Shown: positions 1 to 11,285, counted from the stretch's first letter. The stretch is 64,000 bases of DNA from Otatea glauca (GCA_036346275.1 JAYEVK010000084.1:270115-334114); one strand, 5' to 3'. A program made the numbers and translations. The notes: a model not told the origin generated them from the sequence alone.

Positions 1-1905
1 TAAAGCCTACACTCACTACTTAAATGATACCAAGAGTGTGGCTGAATCACTCGTGCAAAACCATGCACATGCGTCACCTTAGGTTCCTTTGGAGGAATCA
101 CCCATACCGCAAGATGAATAAATAATTCGATGGAAGAAATGAAGACAGTTTAGCTCCAAGGCCTTTAAGCGGGAGAGATGTTCATGATATGGTTAAAGAT
201 TTGGATGTTGCGCATGGAAAGAGATGTAAATCAAGGACCCGTGAGAAGAGCATGTGAAAGAAGTGATCAATATTTTGGGACCTAACTTACTGGGGCACCT
301 AGAAGTTCACCACTTCATCGATGTCATGCATGTGGAGAAGAATATCTGTGATAGCTTGATTGGTCTCTTACTGAACATTAAGGGAAAAACAAAAGATGGT
401 ATCAACGCAAGGCTTGACTTGATCAATATGGTCATAAGACCTGAGTTAGCGCCAAAAGAGACCGATAAAGGCTGAACATACTGCGAATTTGCTTGTTACA
501 CTTTTTCTAAGGCTGAGAGAACTGAATTGTGCTAGTTCTTGCATGGTGTGAAAGTTACGTCCAGTTACTCCTTCAACATGAACAGATTTGTTTTGATGCA
601 AGATTTAAAATTAACTTGCCTGAAGTCTCGTGATTGTTATGTACTGATGACACATATGCCCCCTATCACAATTACAAGTATTTTGCCGATCAAGGTCCTG
701 GAGACAATCACGAGGCTGTGTTATTTCTTTAACACAATTGCTCAAAAGGTCATCAATCCCGAAGGACTAGATGCTTTGCAAGCTGAGGTGGTGATGACTC
801 TATGTAATCTTGAGATGTATTTTCCTCCGTCATTTTTTGATATCATGGTCCATCTCTTTGTTCACCTTATGAGAGAGATAAAGATGTGTGGGTTCATGTT
901 TCTATGTAGCATATACCCATTTGAGAGGTACATGGAAATTCTTAAGTCCTACGTATGAAATTGATCTCGGCCGAAGGGTAGCGGCGTCGAAGTTCATGCA
1001 ATGAAAGAGGTCATCGAGTTCTGTGTCGATTACATGGCTCAGGTCAAACTGATAAGTGTACCTCGATCTCGCCATGAGGGGAGGCTCTAGGGTATCGGGA
1101 CCATCAGAAGGAAAGCAATCACGCCTGATCTGATTGTGTGTGCTTGAACCCATTTCCTGGTTTTGTAACACATGGCTGTGGTGTCCCCGTATATCGTCGA
1201 GCACAAGCACTGGTTAAGGCAAGAGAATCCGACACTGCAGGAGTCTTGGATCACGAGAAAGCATAATCTTCTGTTCAACAAATGGTTGAAGGAGCGACCC
1301 ATCACGGGGAGCTCGTTAGATGATACGCTAACATGGTTGGCAAAAGGTCCAACTTTTACAGTTGTGATATGGAAAGGATACGACTTACATGTGTACACAT
1401 TTTACACGAGATATTAGGATACAAAGAGCACAAACTAGAATAGCGGTGTCCGCATAAATGCGTTTAATATCGCTAGGTCGACGAGGAGCTCCTACTATGG
1501 ATTAATAGATGAGATTTGAAAGCTCGACTACGTACTTTCCAAGATCCCCCTATTTCTGTACCATTAGGTCCACCTCCAGCATGTGAAGGTTGACAAATAT
1601 GGCTTCACTACTGTTGACCTTGAATATTTTGGATACCAAGATGAAACATTCGTATTCGCTAACCAAGTTGTTAAAGTATTCTATGTAACCGACCTGTCGA
1701 ACAAGAAGCGCCACGTAGTTCTTTATTGAAAAAGGAGGACTGTCGGAGTTAAGAATGTAGTAGATGAGGAAGAATACAATCAATTTGACGAGTTGCCTCC
1801 TATTAGAAATGGCATAACGATCGGGGAAGAACAACCTAAGGAAGCAGCTAGCTACACACGCATCGATCATCATGAAGGGCTAATTTTTATACAAAAGAAT
1901 AAGTA
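1..1905 (+). pseudogene. CACTA TNP2 transposase remnant (TNP2, DUF4218, DUF4216 blocks)
   Basis: This is the decayed C-terminal part of the transposase that cuts and joins CACTA ends in the nucleus. At 290-475 the TNP2 signature DVMHVEKNICDSLIG is followed by LLNIKGKTKDGINARLDL. At 640-955 a DUF4218-like block is well kept, with TRLCYFFN, LCNLEMYFPPSFFDIMVHL and YPFERYMEILKSYV. At 1180-1300 comes ENPTLQESWITRKHNLLFNKW. At 1580-1740 a DUF4216-like block reads DKYGFTTVDLEYFGYQDETF then VKVFYVTDLSNKK. Several in-frame stops (for example after ETDKG at 475) and frame changes separate the blocks. The N-terminal catalytic part lies upstream of the window. Assignment is by motif recognition and is confident; exact exon limits are not. 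Confidence 0.85.
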
Positions 1906-2330
1906 AGTGGAGTTAGGATGAGGTTGTCATGTTTATTTGTCATGTATTTATATACAAAAGTAGATCTGTATGTATATCATATATTCATAATTCAGTGTTA
2001 CAATAGCAAGGTTGGCTTGTTTTGTTCCTGAGAGAAGTAATGATGCTGGTTTTGAGTTGATTGTTCGTGGTTCACAAAACTATAGTACACAAGACTCCAA
2101 ATTCAACCAGCTATTTTTTCAAACATCGAGGCTAATGGCATTCATATTTTTATCTTTTTAGTATGTGTGGAATGATGTGTTCACGGAAGAACAAATGTAA
2201 CAACATTCAAAATTAGTGTGAATTTTCTAGAAACATAAAGTATAACTTGGTATAATTTAGTGGAAGTAAGACACGGTTCTATACTAGAACACATTTGAAT
2301 TATCTCAATTGCAAATTCTGTTGAATTGAA

Positions 2331-2367
2331 CATCAGAGACGGTTCTAGTATAGAACCGTCTCTGATG
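2331..2367. repeat. 37-bp palindrome (17-bp arms, 3-bp centre)
   Basis: CATCAGAGACGGTTCTA is followed by GTA and then the exact reverse complement of the first arm. The core ACGGTTC/GAACCGT resembles the subterminal motif of the same CACTA element near 5815-5840 (ACAGACGGTTC / GAACCGTCTGT). A partial third copy of the core is at 2271-2290. It may be a transposase-binding-type repeat or the remains of a small related element. Confidence 0.75.
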
Positions 2368-3240
2368 TACCGACCACATCACAGAATAGTCTAGCCTGAG
2401 TAGCCTGCGTCTGAGATTAGGGCTTGACTAATGTTGAAGGTCACTAAGATACATAAGAATGATCTAATTTCAAAAGATATTTGTTAGTAGGCATAATTAA
2501 GAAACATACACCACTAGTATTAAACTGAAGTATCCGGTTATTTGAGTATCATTTGGCAAAGTATTAAAATATAAATATGGTTTGTGGTTATAGATTTGAT
2601 CTCCATAAAATAGAAAGTAACTAGGAAAATAGTTACTATATGCTGCTGCATTATTTTTGTTAAGGTGGATAAAAACATAGCTTACAATTCAATGTATTTT
2701 ATCATTATTTGAATATGAATTGAGCATGATACATAGAATAGCTGATCTTAATTTGTTCTTTGAATCATTCTCACTGTTTGTTGCCTTTTGAATACTTAAT
2801 GATGTAATTAGGGTCTCTGGAAGTTGAATTAGATAATTTCATTTGACTTCAATTTCAATATCCAAATATGAATGTGTGTATGTATGTGTGTGTAAATAGC
2901 TGAGTACAATAAATAGAAATAGGGCTTAAGGTTAGGGAATGCTCCCGGTGCTCGAACACAAGTTTCTTTTATCGTTCTTCTTATTTTATTCTTTTCATTA
3001 TTGTCTTAATGTTTGTTTATAGGATAGGCACATATCAAGCATGTAGTCTCAAGGGGTTCTAAGTACCTGGAGACTCAGTTTTTTTTGTTGTTATTCTTTT
3101 TTTATCATTAGATAGATATTTTTGAAATAGAGTAGTGAAAGAGAGAGGAGCGATCTAATCTCTTTCCTTGTTCTAATGTATAAAGAAACCCTTTTTGAAT
3201 CAAAATCTATCTAGTGAACAAAATTCCCTTTGCTCCAAGC

Positions 3241-3420
3241 ATTCCACTCCATCAAAGATCAGAACCACTCCCTTAGAGGTTCTTAGAGGTCATGACCACT
3301 CCCCAAGAGGTCATGACCACTCAAGACCACTCCCATGGAGGTTAGGACCACTCCAACAGAGGTCACGACCACTTCTATGTAGGTCACGACCACTCAAGAC
3401 CACTCCTATGGTGGTCACGA
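3241..3420. repeat. Minisatellite of GGTCATGACCACTC-like units
   Basis: Imperfect tandem copies of a unit built on (A)GAGGTCACGACCACTC, with interspersed AAGACCACTCCTATGGTG variants, run for about 180 bp. Many units hold the self-complementary core GGTCATGACC. It lies in the noncoding spacer just before the second CACTA ORF. Confidence 0.7.
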
Positions 3421-3540
3421 ATATTTTTATTGAGCATGAATTAAATAATGAACATTATATTTAATAAATCAAAAGACTTTACACATGATTGCATCAATCA
3501 ATTAACTTGATCATCTGGCCTGATCTTTGAATATTTAACA

Positions 3541-5580
3541 CACTCGCTAAAAAGAAGATGACATCCTCTCATTCCTCGTCGCCGAAAGGATGTGATGAGC
3601 CGACAAAAGAAAAACTGACTCGCAGTCCAAGTGGAGCAAATAAAAGGCCCACAAACCGATATAACATCACGATGATCAATCCACATGATGGAACCCCTAT
3701 CGAACCAAGGAAGGCAGCAACAACATTCTGAACATTGTATGGGATAGTTGGATGGGAATGGGTCCCCATCACCTGTTTAGCTTGGAAGTCGTTGATCGAC
3801 GAGGAGCGCAATAACCTACTGATAGAAATTTTTGCATTGTTCGAGATACCCAAGACTTCGTGCACCTAGTGTAACGGTATGCACTTCTAGTGGCGGGAAA
3901 GGTGTGGAAGAACTTCAAGAGTATACTTGTCACAGACAACACAAGGACATGACTTCTTTCTCTAAGTATGGGTTCATTGATGATGACGTATGGAAAACAT
4001 TTGTTGAGATGAAGATAATGGAAGAATTCATGCGTCAAAGTAAAGCGCACAAGGCCCTCCAGGTAAAGAACAACCATCACTATAGGCACGACACCACTGG
4101 GTACGCGAGTAAGAGCGTGCAATGGAGGAGGGAGGACAAGGAGGCCTCCCCGCCATTTGCGTCGATCATTGACGAACGCGCCCGAAACTGGCTAAGAGTG
4201 ATGTCACGTGCCACATCTTCTGGCACCTTGTCCTTTACAAACCCCGTGGGTGAGGAAGTGTGCAAATGCTTTGTAAGATATCGAACTACCAACTTTGTAA
4301 TTAGTCCATAACTTCATAAGTGTCAGGATCTTGCAGGTAGTGTTAAGCACACAATCTTGTGATAGCTCTTTTTTGTTAGACAAGGAGAAAGATGTAGTCT
4401 TCACGGTCTTGGGAAGCAAGGAACACCCTGATTGCACGCGAGACAAAGGGGTTTTTATTCCGTGGAAAACCGGATTCCCAAACAACTCCGACAAATATCA
4501 AAGGAGGAAGAGAGCCAAAGTCGAGCACGCGGAACAACTTGTAGAGAAGATTAAGGAAAGGCTGAGAGATAAATTCAGTAATAAGATAAGAATCCTCGAG
4601 AAAAGGATCAATAATTATAAAAGATGGCCCACGGAAGCCCCGAACGTATGTACGTAGTTTAGCCCCACTACCCATAAGAGCAGCTATACATCCGCTGCTC
4701 ACACAGATGAAGACGATGGCAAATTTTCTGTCTGTGGTATCAAGGTACTAATATATGTCTCTTGAATGCGCCATAGAATAGCTATTGGACACCTTAGCTA
4801 ATTATGTAGTGTTATGTAGGAGGCCACGCAGTGCAATCTCCAAGTGAGGCTTACCATGGCTCCATTCCCCTTCAGGCTACTTGGGGAATCACGTATCCAT
4901 CCGATCAAGGGGCGCTGGCGCACAGTACCTAGGTAGCATCAGGTTTCACGAAGGTCAGTGTGGATGGTGTACATGACATTTTCAAGGCCGTTGCACTGCA
5001 GATGCTCCCAAACGACGAGATTGTGACACTAGGGATGCCATTGGTACATACATCCAATGGCCCAGCAATGACATCTTCCTAGACGCCCATCCTCCAGCAT
5101 AGGAAGTATCCGCACTCCTGGAGTCACCTGCACTACCAGAGTCGCCTGTTGCACCTCAGCAGGCCATCAAATTAGCTATTGTGCCCATGCAACAAAGGCC
5201 ATCACGTGGGATTGTGCCCACTCATCTCCCATGAAGACTCCCTTTAGTAGCAAGCAAGACAAGGGCAAATCGACGCAGATCACGAAGGACCTTGACTATC
5301 CGATTATCCCGTTAGCCCAGTTATACAAGTTAGGAGAGCCATTAGTAATGGGAGAGCGTCTAAAAAATCTTACAATAGCTTGCCTAAGATTGCATGATTA
5401 GTACATGGAACAAGCCAACAGGCTAGTGTCGCAACGCATATCAAGTATCTCGATTAGCTTCAAGCACAAGTATTTGTTCAACCAGTCATCGGGGGGCTTC
5501 TTCACAATCGACTTCCAAGACTTGTTCGAACTCTTCAACCTCGACGCCCTTGACACCGCGCTCATAAGATACTAGACATT
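3541..5580 (+). pseudogene. CACTA second ORF, Transposase_24 (Ptta/En/Spm)-like, decayed
   Basis: Fragmented coding sequence. At 3560-3840 the reading includes INPHDGTPIEPRKAA and WKSLIDEERNNLLIEIF, as in the N-terminal part of plant Ptta/En/Spm proteins. At 3940-4250 the core is kept: MTSFSKYGFIDDDVWKTFVE, HHYRHDTTGYASK and WRREDKEA. A coiled stretch (VEKIKERLRDKFSNKIRILE) lies at about 4540-4610. At 5225-5580 a late block reads LYKLGEPLV ... GGFFTIDFQDLFELFNLDALD, like the region before the C48-type domain in other CACTA second ORFs. No peptidase domain is visible. Stops occur in every frame, so this is a dead gene. In active elements the equivalent product is thought to bind subterminal repeats. 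Confidence 0.75.
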
Positions 5581-5619
5581 GTAAGTGTGTACAATCATAG
5601 TCTACATTCGTGTAATACC

Positions 5620-5654
5620 GATATATATATATGTATATATATACATATATATAT
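5620..5654. repeat. (AT)n / TATATACA microsatellite
   Basis: Alternating AT/TA run of about 35 bp with two single-base interruptions, in the 3' noncoding part of the CACTA element. Confidence 0.8.
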
Positions 5655-5765
5655 CTCTACTACTTCTAATTAGGAGTTGGTGGAAGTGGTCCGTTCTCCT
5701 CTAGATTATCTAGCATTTTCTAAGGCTAGCCAGTAACAGAAAAAGTATATCAATGTAAAATAACA

Positions 5766-6063
5766 TCACATACGGTTCTTTAAAAAACCCGTTTGTAATA
5801 CATATCATATTACAGACGGTTCTAAGTGTGAACCGTCTGTGATAAGTGGTTATCATAGATGGTTCACATTCATAACCATTTGTGATATTTACTTATCATA
5901 GACAGCTCACAATCAGAATTTTCTGTGATATGTTTTTCACAGACGGTTCATGAACTGTTTGTGATGAGTCATCATTATCACTGACACATGATTACAGACA
6001 GTTCACAAAACCGTCTATGATGAGTTTTTTAAACCATTTGTGATATGGTTTTCAGTACTAGTG
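5766..6063. repeat. Subterminal inverted-repeat array and 3' terminus of the CACTA element
   Basis: At least five diverged copies of a hairpin-like unit follow each other: ACAGACGGTTC ... GAACCGTCTGTGAT, with spacing of about 40-50 bp and the same motif in both orientations. The array stops exactly at the TAGTG terminus. Such arrays are the binding sites of the accessory transposase protein in En/Spm; here that role is inferred from position and structure. Confidence 0.75.
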
Positions 6064-8490
6064 GTGAAAGATATTTGTACACTCAGTATTCATGACAGTC
6101 CATCCCTGTCATATCCCCACTTTCCCCCATAGCAAGGAATACACCATTGTATTGGCAAGCATTAATGCTAACACCTCGGTAGGGGCACCCCTTTGAGCAA
6201 TTTGCCTCAGAAAACACGTACTAATCCAGACTTCCAACATGTAAAGTTAGACCTAAGTAAATTAATTGGTCATGACCATCTCATACTAGCACTTGTGGTT
6301 ACATTAAATATCTTGGGTTTAACGAATATTATATTCAATCCTTAATCCGACCAGGGCTAGAACACTCCCCTTATACTACGTGCAAGTCCCATATACTTCC
6401 GGCTATTGCCATATCTCGCCCGCGTCATACCCTATTTTTTTTATTTTGATACCAAAATATTAGCAACTACTACTCTCATCATGTCTCAAAATTTCAATTT
6501 TTAATTTAATCGAATAGTATACATGACCATTTGTTATCCCATTTCTAAAGAATGACTAAGCAATTGCACATATAATTGAATATACCCATTTGACATTTTT
6601 ATAATGTCTAAACCTACCTTAGGGTTATCATGGTTGACATGATAACATTTATTAAGGAAATTTCATGAATTACCGAGATATCTACCGGTACCCACAATAT
6701 AGCGAATTATGAAAAATACACGCATGCATAAATAGATTTGACAAAGACAATATAAACTAATTGAAATATTGGGATCAATATGATCAAAGGAGGTACTTGC
6801 CTTGCTCACTGGTTTTGGGGCAGTGTCAAGGTTGTCGGCGAAGGCACGCAAGGCGTCAGTGTCTACATGCAACACGTCGATGAGCAATAACAAGAAGCAA
6901 AATAACTCAATCCAAGTCAAAATCCAAACATTATTGTAAAAACAAAAAACTCATATTTTTAGAATAGATTAGAAGTTGCTTTTGTCAAATTTAGAGTTTG
7001 TTTACTTATGTAAGCAATTTTAAACTTTTAAAGGTGTTAATATTTATTTTAAATAGGAATTTATTTCATATTGGACCCAAATTTAAGTTTGTTACAGAAT
7101 GGAGGGCTCATGAGAGTACAAGATTTTAAAAACTGATTCCACTAAACTTGGAGTTTATTTGATATAATTACAATTATTTCATTTTTTGAATATGTTGAAA
7201 ATTAACCTAAATAGAAGTTTAATTTAAACTTTGACCAAACTTAGATATTTTTGCAGGAGTGGAAATTTGATGATGTTAGATGAATTCAGGAGTTGGTTTC
7301 ACTAAATTTGGATTTTATTTGTAAACGTTATAAATATTTTAAATTTGAATGTGATAGGAATCATTCTAATTATAATTCAAATTTAAAGAGAGGTCAAATT
7401 TTAAATATTCTCACCGAATCAAAAAGTTCATGATTTTAGAAAAATTTAGAAACTGGTTTGACTAAATTTAAAGTTCATTTGCAAAATTTATAAGCATTTG
7501 AATCTTGTTTGTTCTAAAAATCGCAGAAAATAGCAAAATACTCTTTCCAACAGTAAAAGCATATTTCTCATTTTCTCAGATTTTCAATTTATTTCCAGTC
7601 ACTGACATGTGGGGCCCATATGTCAGTGACTCACTTAATAATAATGATTCGGATTTAAGTTTTAACCTTATTTAAAACCTATCAGGCCTACATGTCATAG
7701 ACTCATTAATTAAAATCGGGTTTAATTAGAAAATCTAACAGGTAGGACCAACTGTCAGAGACTCAAGTATGGGAGTGAGAGGGCACTGACAAGTGGGTCC
7801 CACTTGTCATAGAGATGTGGCTCAGCTGCCATGGCTGAGCCCACTCTTCAGCTCACCAGCAACGAACTGCGCTTGATTATGCCTGGTGTATGGTATAGCT
7901 GGTTAGAGGGGCTCAAGGCGAAGCTATAGGTGGTGGTGGTAGCCGAGGAGGTTGCCAGAGACGGTGGTACGATGGCAGTGAGTGGTGGAGCTCCCCGGGT
8001 CAAATGTGAAGTGCACAACTGGGAGAAATCGGGGGCAAGTGAGTGGTAGTGTTAGCCTCCTAGGGTCTTGGTGGTGCTTTGGACCTAGGCTCGAGGACCA
8101 ATGATCATCGAAGCAACATTGGCAACCAAAGAGATGGTGCGTAGAAACAGGGGAAACACGAGAGTGGAGATAGAGACCAAGTCAGGGAATATTGAGGTAC
8201 AAGAAAGGTTTAGGAGCTCACAACGACTTCCTAGGTGTGATCAAAGGCATTGGAGAGAGGTTAGGGTGGTTGGTCAGCGGTGAATGGTGATGGTGGTAAG
8301 AGGCTTCATATTGACAGCCAAGCTTGGAGAGAACTAGTGAAGAAAAAAGGTACCGTCAGCTCTGCTATGCCATGGAGAAGCTAAAAATGACCATGATAAA
8401 AGCTAGGACTCATTGGAGAGAGAGAGAGAGAGAGCTTGGTGACTACACGGCCAGAACTAAAGAAGAATTTTGATTCCCAGTGCTACATTG
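6064..8490 (-). other. Old, diverged LTR-like sequence (chromovirus type, minus orientation?)
   Basis: No credible gene. Two places resemble the well-preserved chromovirus LTRs at 42298-45906 and 51531-55151 in the same order. One is the stretch GATCAATATGATCAAAGG ... ACTTGCCTT ... GTCTACATGCAAC near 6770-6870; the other is the TGTCAGTGAC/GTGGGCCC-rich stretch near 7600-7810. A (GA)n run lies at about 8419-8435. The short ORFs at 6663-6920 and 8101-8283 have no recognisable content. Identity is a weak inference. Confidence 0.3.
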
Positions 8491-8750
8491 CAAAAGGTGC
8501 AAAATTGAATGAGGGTTCTTAAAGAGGGAAGGAAATGGCACAAGGTGACGTAGTCGTCGTGGCTAGGGATCATCGGGGCAAGAGTTTGGCTTTAGCGGGG
8601 TGTGCACTGGTGCTAGGGAGCAAAAGGTGCAAAATTGAATGAGGGTTCTTAAAGAGGGAAGGAAATGGCACAAGGTGACGTAGTCGTCGTGGCTAGGGAT
8701 CATCGGGGCAAGAGTTTGGCTTTAGCGGGGTGTGCACTGGTGCTAGGGAC
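8491..8750. repeat. 130-bp direct tandem duplication
   Basis: The sequence starting CAAAAGGTGCAAAATTGAAT at 8491 repeats at 8621 with a period of 130 bp. The two copies look identical to the end of each unit (TGCTAGGGA). Near identity in otherwise decayed surroundings implies either a recent duplication or an assembly artefact. Confidence 0.9.
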
Positions 8751-8759
8751 GAAGACCGT

Positions 8760-9103
8760 GTTCCAGGTCCTTCAGGGAGGCTGCGAGGAGTGGATGGGCA
8801 AAATGGAAACGCCGTTGTATGAAGATGCTAAGGGGTAATGATGAGGACATCTTTTCTACTGATACAACCATACCTACTGCTCCTCAACAAGAGTACAAGG
8901 ACCAATTACCAAAGCACGTGCTCTCAACTTAATTATCAGGTAACTTCGTTTCTCGGAGTGCACCTATATTCTATGAACTCTACGATACTACTTGATGCAC
9001 GTGATGTTATTATAATTAGGAATCAAGGTCCTTGCATTGCAATAAGGCATGAGAGTAGCAATGGAGATAATGGCTACTACACTCAATTGAAACCACCATG
9101 ATA
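8760..9103 (+). pseudogene. C-terminal tail of a Ty3/gypsy polyprotein
   Basis: Only the tail of a pol polyprotein remains. The typical low-complexity linker (NDEDIFSTDTTIPTAPQQE) is followed by GPITKARA, then after a one-base frame change QLNYQVTSFLGVH and NQGP, ending in LKPP and a TGA at 9101-9103. Grass gypsy polyproteins end with the pattern GPITRARA(R/K)QLN(Y/H)QV..FL ... LKPP, which is the basis of the call. The upstream catalytic domains are absent, replaced or deleted at the 130-bp duplication. Not functional. Confidence 0.65.
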
Positions 9104-9192
9104 CCGCAATGAAAGATGACCGAACTCCCATGACTCTTTGCTTCGACCACTACCTCCGAACACCTATATTTATTTTTAATTAAAAGCTATGG

Positions 9193-9697
9193 TGTTGCAC
9201 CACCTTATTTGGGCCTAGGCCCATGTATATAGTCAGAGTCTAAGGGGGGAATGAGTCTATTTCGATTGCAGCAAGAGTCCTTTTTCGGTTTTTCATATTC
9301 TGGGCGCACCCCCTTGTTTCCTTTTCCTTTATAAGCTAGCCATAGCCCTAGGGAGAGGTGGGTTTTTTAGTTATAGTTTTCCTTCGTGAAACTATTCGGT
9401 AGTCTCTTGTTTAGCTAGATAAACAACAATATCATACTTCGGAACCCTGCATTAATATTAGTACTTCAATCATATTTGCAATTTCAGATTGCTCTTTACT
9501 TTGTTCTTGCTTGTTCTTCGATTGCTTTTAAGAATTGATCTTTGTGATTAGGTCGAACGTGCTTTTAGGTCGATAACAATCCAGATTGGTTCGACGGTTA
9601 CTTGGCGTATCAGTCGTGTATAATTAGTAGCCGGATCGTGAGGATCGTCTCCACAAATCGAAGTTATCCTTCTCATCGAAAGATCAAGACCCCAACA
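9193..9697 (+). mobile_element. Probable LTR following the gypsy polyprotein tail
   Basis: The sequence starts TGTTGCACC and ends CCCCAACA, so it has TG...CA ends with a TGTTG/CAACA inverted match. It sits about 90 bp after the polyprotein stop, where a 3' LTR is expected. It contains a GGGCCTAGGCCC palindrome and a TTATAAGC box followed by pyrimidine-rich sequence. No second copy exists in the window, so the limits are tentative. Confidence 0.45.
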
Positions 9698-10570
9698 ATG
9701 CGCATCAAGAAAGACAAAAAGCCTTAAATAGGCTTCGAGCCATGGGTGTGGTGGTCATCTTCCTCTCGGTCGCAAGCTCGGTGGTCGGATTATGCGCCCA
9801 CGCATGCAACGCACAGGCGGCGGAGCACAGTCCTAGGGCAGGGAGCTCGAGGCAAAATGATGGGTTGGGTCAGGCAGTAGCAGCACGGGTGAGCTCCCAC
9901 GTGCTCAGCCATGGCAGGAGGTCGTGTAGGAAGAAGATTGGCGGGTGGACCAGGCCTTTCAGCGTCTCAGTGAGGTTTTACGCTTTTGGCTAGGGGAGGT
10001 GACCGGGGAAAAGCGGCTCTGGGTCCAACGACTACTGACAAGCGGGGCAGGAGTGTCAATGGGCCAACGCGCCCACTTGGCAACGAATCAGAGGGGAGAG
10101 AGAAAAAGTTTTAAATTTTAATTTTGGCAGCTAAGGCTTTTTGAATTAATGATCCATCAAATCGAGCTAAAATCTTATGAAATTTTTTGAGGGATTTTGA
10201 GGTAATTTTGAAGCTCCCATAAAAAATTTCAGAGCCTGATCAAGTATGTAGATTTTCATAAGAGAAAATAATGCTTCTGTTCTTTTTAAAAGTTGCTGTT
10301 TTTTTATTTTTCTGAGGTATCAAATGAATTCAAAAATTCGTGAAACATTTTGGAGGTGATCTGGAGGTTATTTAGGATTTATACAAATATTTTCAGATTC
10401 TTTATAATTCAAAACTGATGTTTGAAATTCAAAAACCTCACTAGGTTTATTAAAAGCATTTTCCTTAATTGCAAAAATTCCAAATAAATGTTAAAAATTC
10501 AAATTGTAACTAAATTCAATTCATATGCTTCCATTCCGTTTTTTATAATCTTTGGAATGTTACAAAATAT
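9698..10570 (-). other. LTR-like remnant ending in a GGAATGTTACA boundary
   Basis: A GC-rich part (to about 10090) is followed by AT-rich sequence full of AAAATTC motifs that stops at GGAATGTTACA (about 10556-10566). This layout matches the right-hand end of the minus-oriented chromovirus LTRs in this window (AT-rich, then GTGTTACA). It could be the other half of the LTR-like stretch at 6064-8490, split by the gypsy fragment. The ORF at 9742-9993 has no recognisable content. Confidence 0.3.
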
Positions 10571-10780
10571 TAGTTAATAAAAAAATTAAGACACGAACAG
10601 CAAACGAAGAATGTTATTGAACAGATAACAGGCTGGTACGATATACAAAATCCAATAATAACAAACAAATCAAATAATCTTTAGTGAAGAAATGGAAAAA
10701 AAAAAGTAAGGAGATGAAATAGCGCTACAGAATCCCACAGGACATAGTTGTACGGACCGATCGACGAGACAAGCTAGCTC

Positions 10781-11197
10781 TCACGGCGGAGGCTCGGGCT
10801 CGTCCTTGGGGCCACCAAGGCCGGACTTGGACGGGAAGGTGGCCGACCTCGCCGTGGCGCCGGTGCTGTGGCCGCGGGACATGCGGGAGGAGGACGACCT
10901 CCTGGACCTCGGCGAGCCGAAGCTGATCTGGCGCGCGTAGGCGACGACGGCCCTGGCCCACCTCCTGATCTGGCTCTTGAGTTTGCCGGCGTCCACGTCC
11001 TTGAGCGGGCCCGGCCCGATGCTGAGCTCCAGCCCGGAGAAGCACCGGTCGTACCGCGCAGCCGCCTTCTTCCTGCCGCCGCCGCCGCTGACACCCTTGG
11101 TTTCCTTGTGCACCACGGCGCCACCGCCGTTCTCTTGTCCCTCAACTTCTTCCTCCTCGTCGTGCCCCGATGGCGTCGCCTTCTTGCCCACCGACAT
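10781..11197 (-). CDS. Small plant-specific protein of unknown function (138 aa), probable host gene
   Basis: Uninterrupted intronless ORF, GC-rich in contrast to its AT-rich surroundings. I start it at the ATG at 11197 (G at -3). An in-frame upstream extension to 11251 begins with TTG, not ATG, and would lie too close to the TATA box. Layout: an acidic patch (residues 13-20), a Gly-rich linker (23-41), then a compact core at residues 48-95 (RYDRCFSGLELSIGPG, then KLKSQIRRWARAVVAYARQ). A Ser/Arg-rich basic stretch (96-112) and a Pro/acidic end (130-138) follow. I recall similar small plant proteins sharing the 'cysteine-phenylalanine ... KRWAKAVVAYARQ' core, but I know no name or function. 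No signal peptide or membrane segment is visible; the pattern suggests a soluble, perhaps nuclear protein. This is the only ORF I regard as cellular. Confidence 0.7.
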   Translation of the reverse strand: MSVGKKATPSGHDEEEEVEGQENGGGAVVHKETKGVSGGGGRKKAAARYDRCFSGLELSIGPGPLKDVDAGKLKSQIRRWARAVVAYARQISFGSPRSRRSSSSRMSRGHSTGATARSATFPSKSGLGGPKDEPEPPP

Positions 11198-11275
11198 CGC
11201 GTGTACTTCTGTCGCTGAATCAACCGAGAGCAGCAGTAAAGACTTTTTCAAGAGATTCTCTGGGCCCTATGGGGA

Positions 11276-11285
11276 GTATATATAT
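11276..11285 (-). promoter_or_regulatory. TATA box of the minus-strand gene
   Basis: A TATATATA run (read on the minus strand as GATATATATACTCCC) lies about 80 bp upstream of the ATG at 11197. That leaves roughly 50 bp of 5' leader, typical for a plant gene. It is the only TATA-like run close upstream. Confidence 0.55.

Larger units (their letters stand above)
1906..3540. other. Noncoding spacer of the CACTA element between its two ORFs
   Basis: This is AT-rich sequence with no credible ORF. It contains a 37-bp near-perfect palindrome (2331-2367) and a GGTCATGACCACTC minisatellite (3241-3420), listed separately. The short ORFs here do not resemble proteins. It could be an intron or untranslated spacer of the element, or could include a small insertion around 2264-2400 carrying the palindrome. 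Confidence 0.5.
1..6063 (+). mobile_element. CACTA (En/Spm-type) DNA transposon, 3' portion
   Basis: The element enters from the left edge; its 5' terminus is outside the window. It carries two decayed coding blocks in the same orientation, a TNP2-type transposase (1-1905) and a second ORF with a Transposase_24-like domain (3541-5580). These are followed by subterminal repeats and an end reading CAGTACTAGTG, the reverse complement of a CACTA terminus (TAGTG at 6059-6063). The order transposase, second ORF, subterminal repeat array and TAGTG end is what grass CACTA elements show. Stops and frameshifts break both ORFs, so it is not autonomous. The family call is firm; the 3-bp target duplication cannot be tested because the left end is missing. 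Confidence 0.85.

Noticed and set aside
902..1398. Minus-strand ORFs of about 100 codons in the CACTA transposase region
   Set aside because: Antisense shadows of the TNP2/DUF4218 coding strand.
9742..9993. 83-codon ORF with a signal-peptide-like start
   Set aside because: Lies between LTR remnants and has no recognisable content; a hydrophobic start alone is not enough.
11198..11251. Longer version of the host-like ORF starting at 11251
   Set aside because: The first codon is TTG, not ATG, and it is only 25 bp from the TATA box; the ATG at 11197 fits better.
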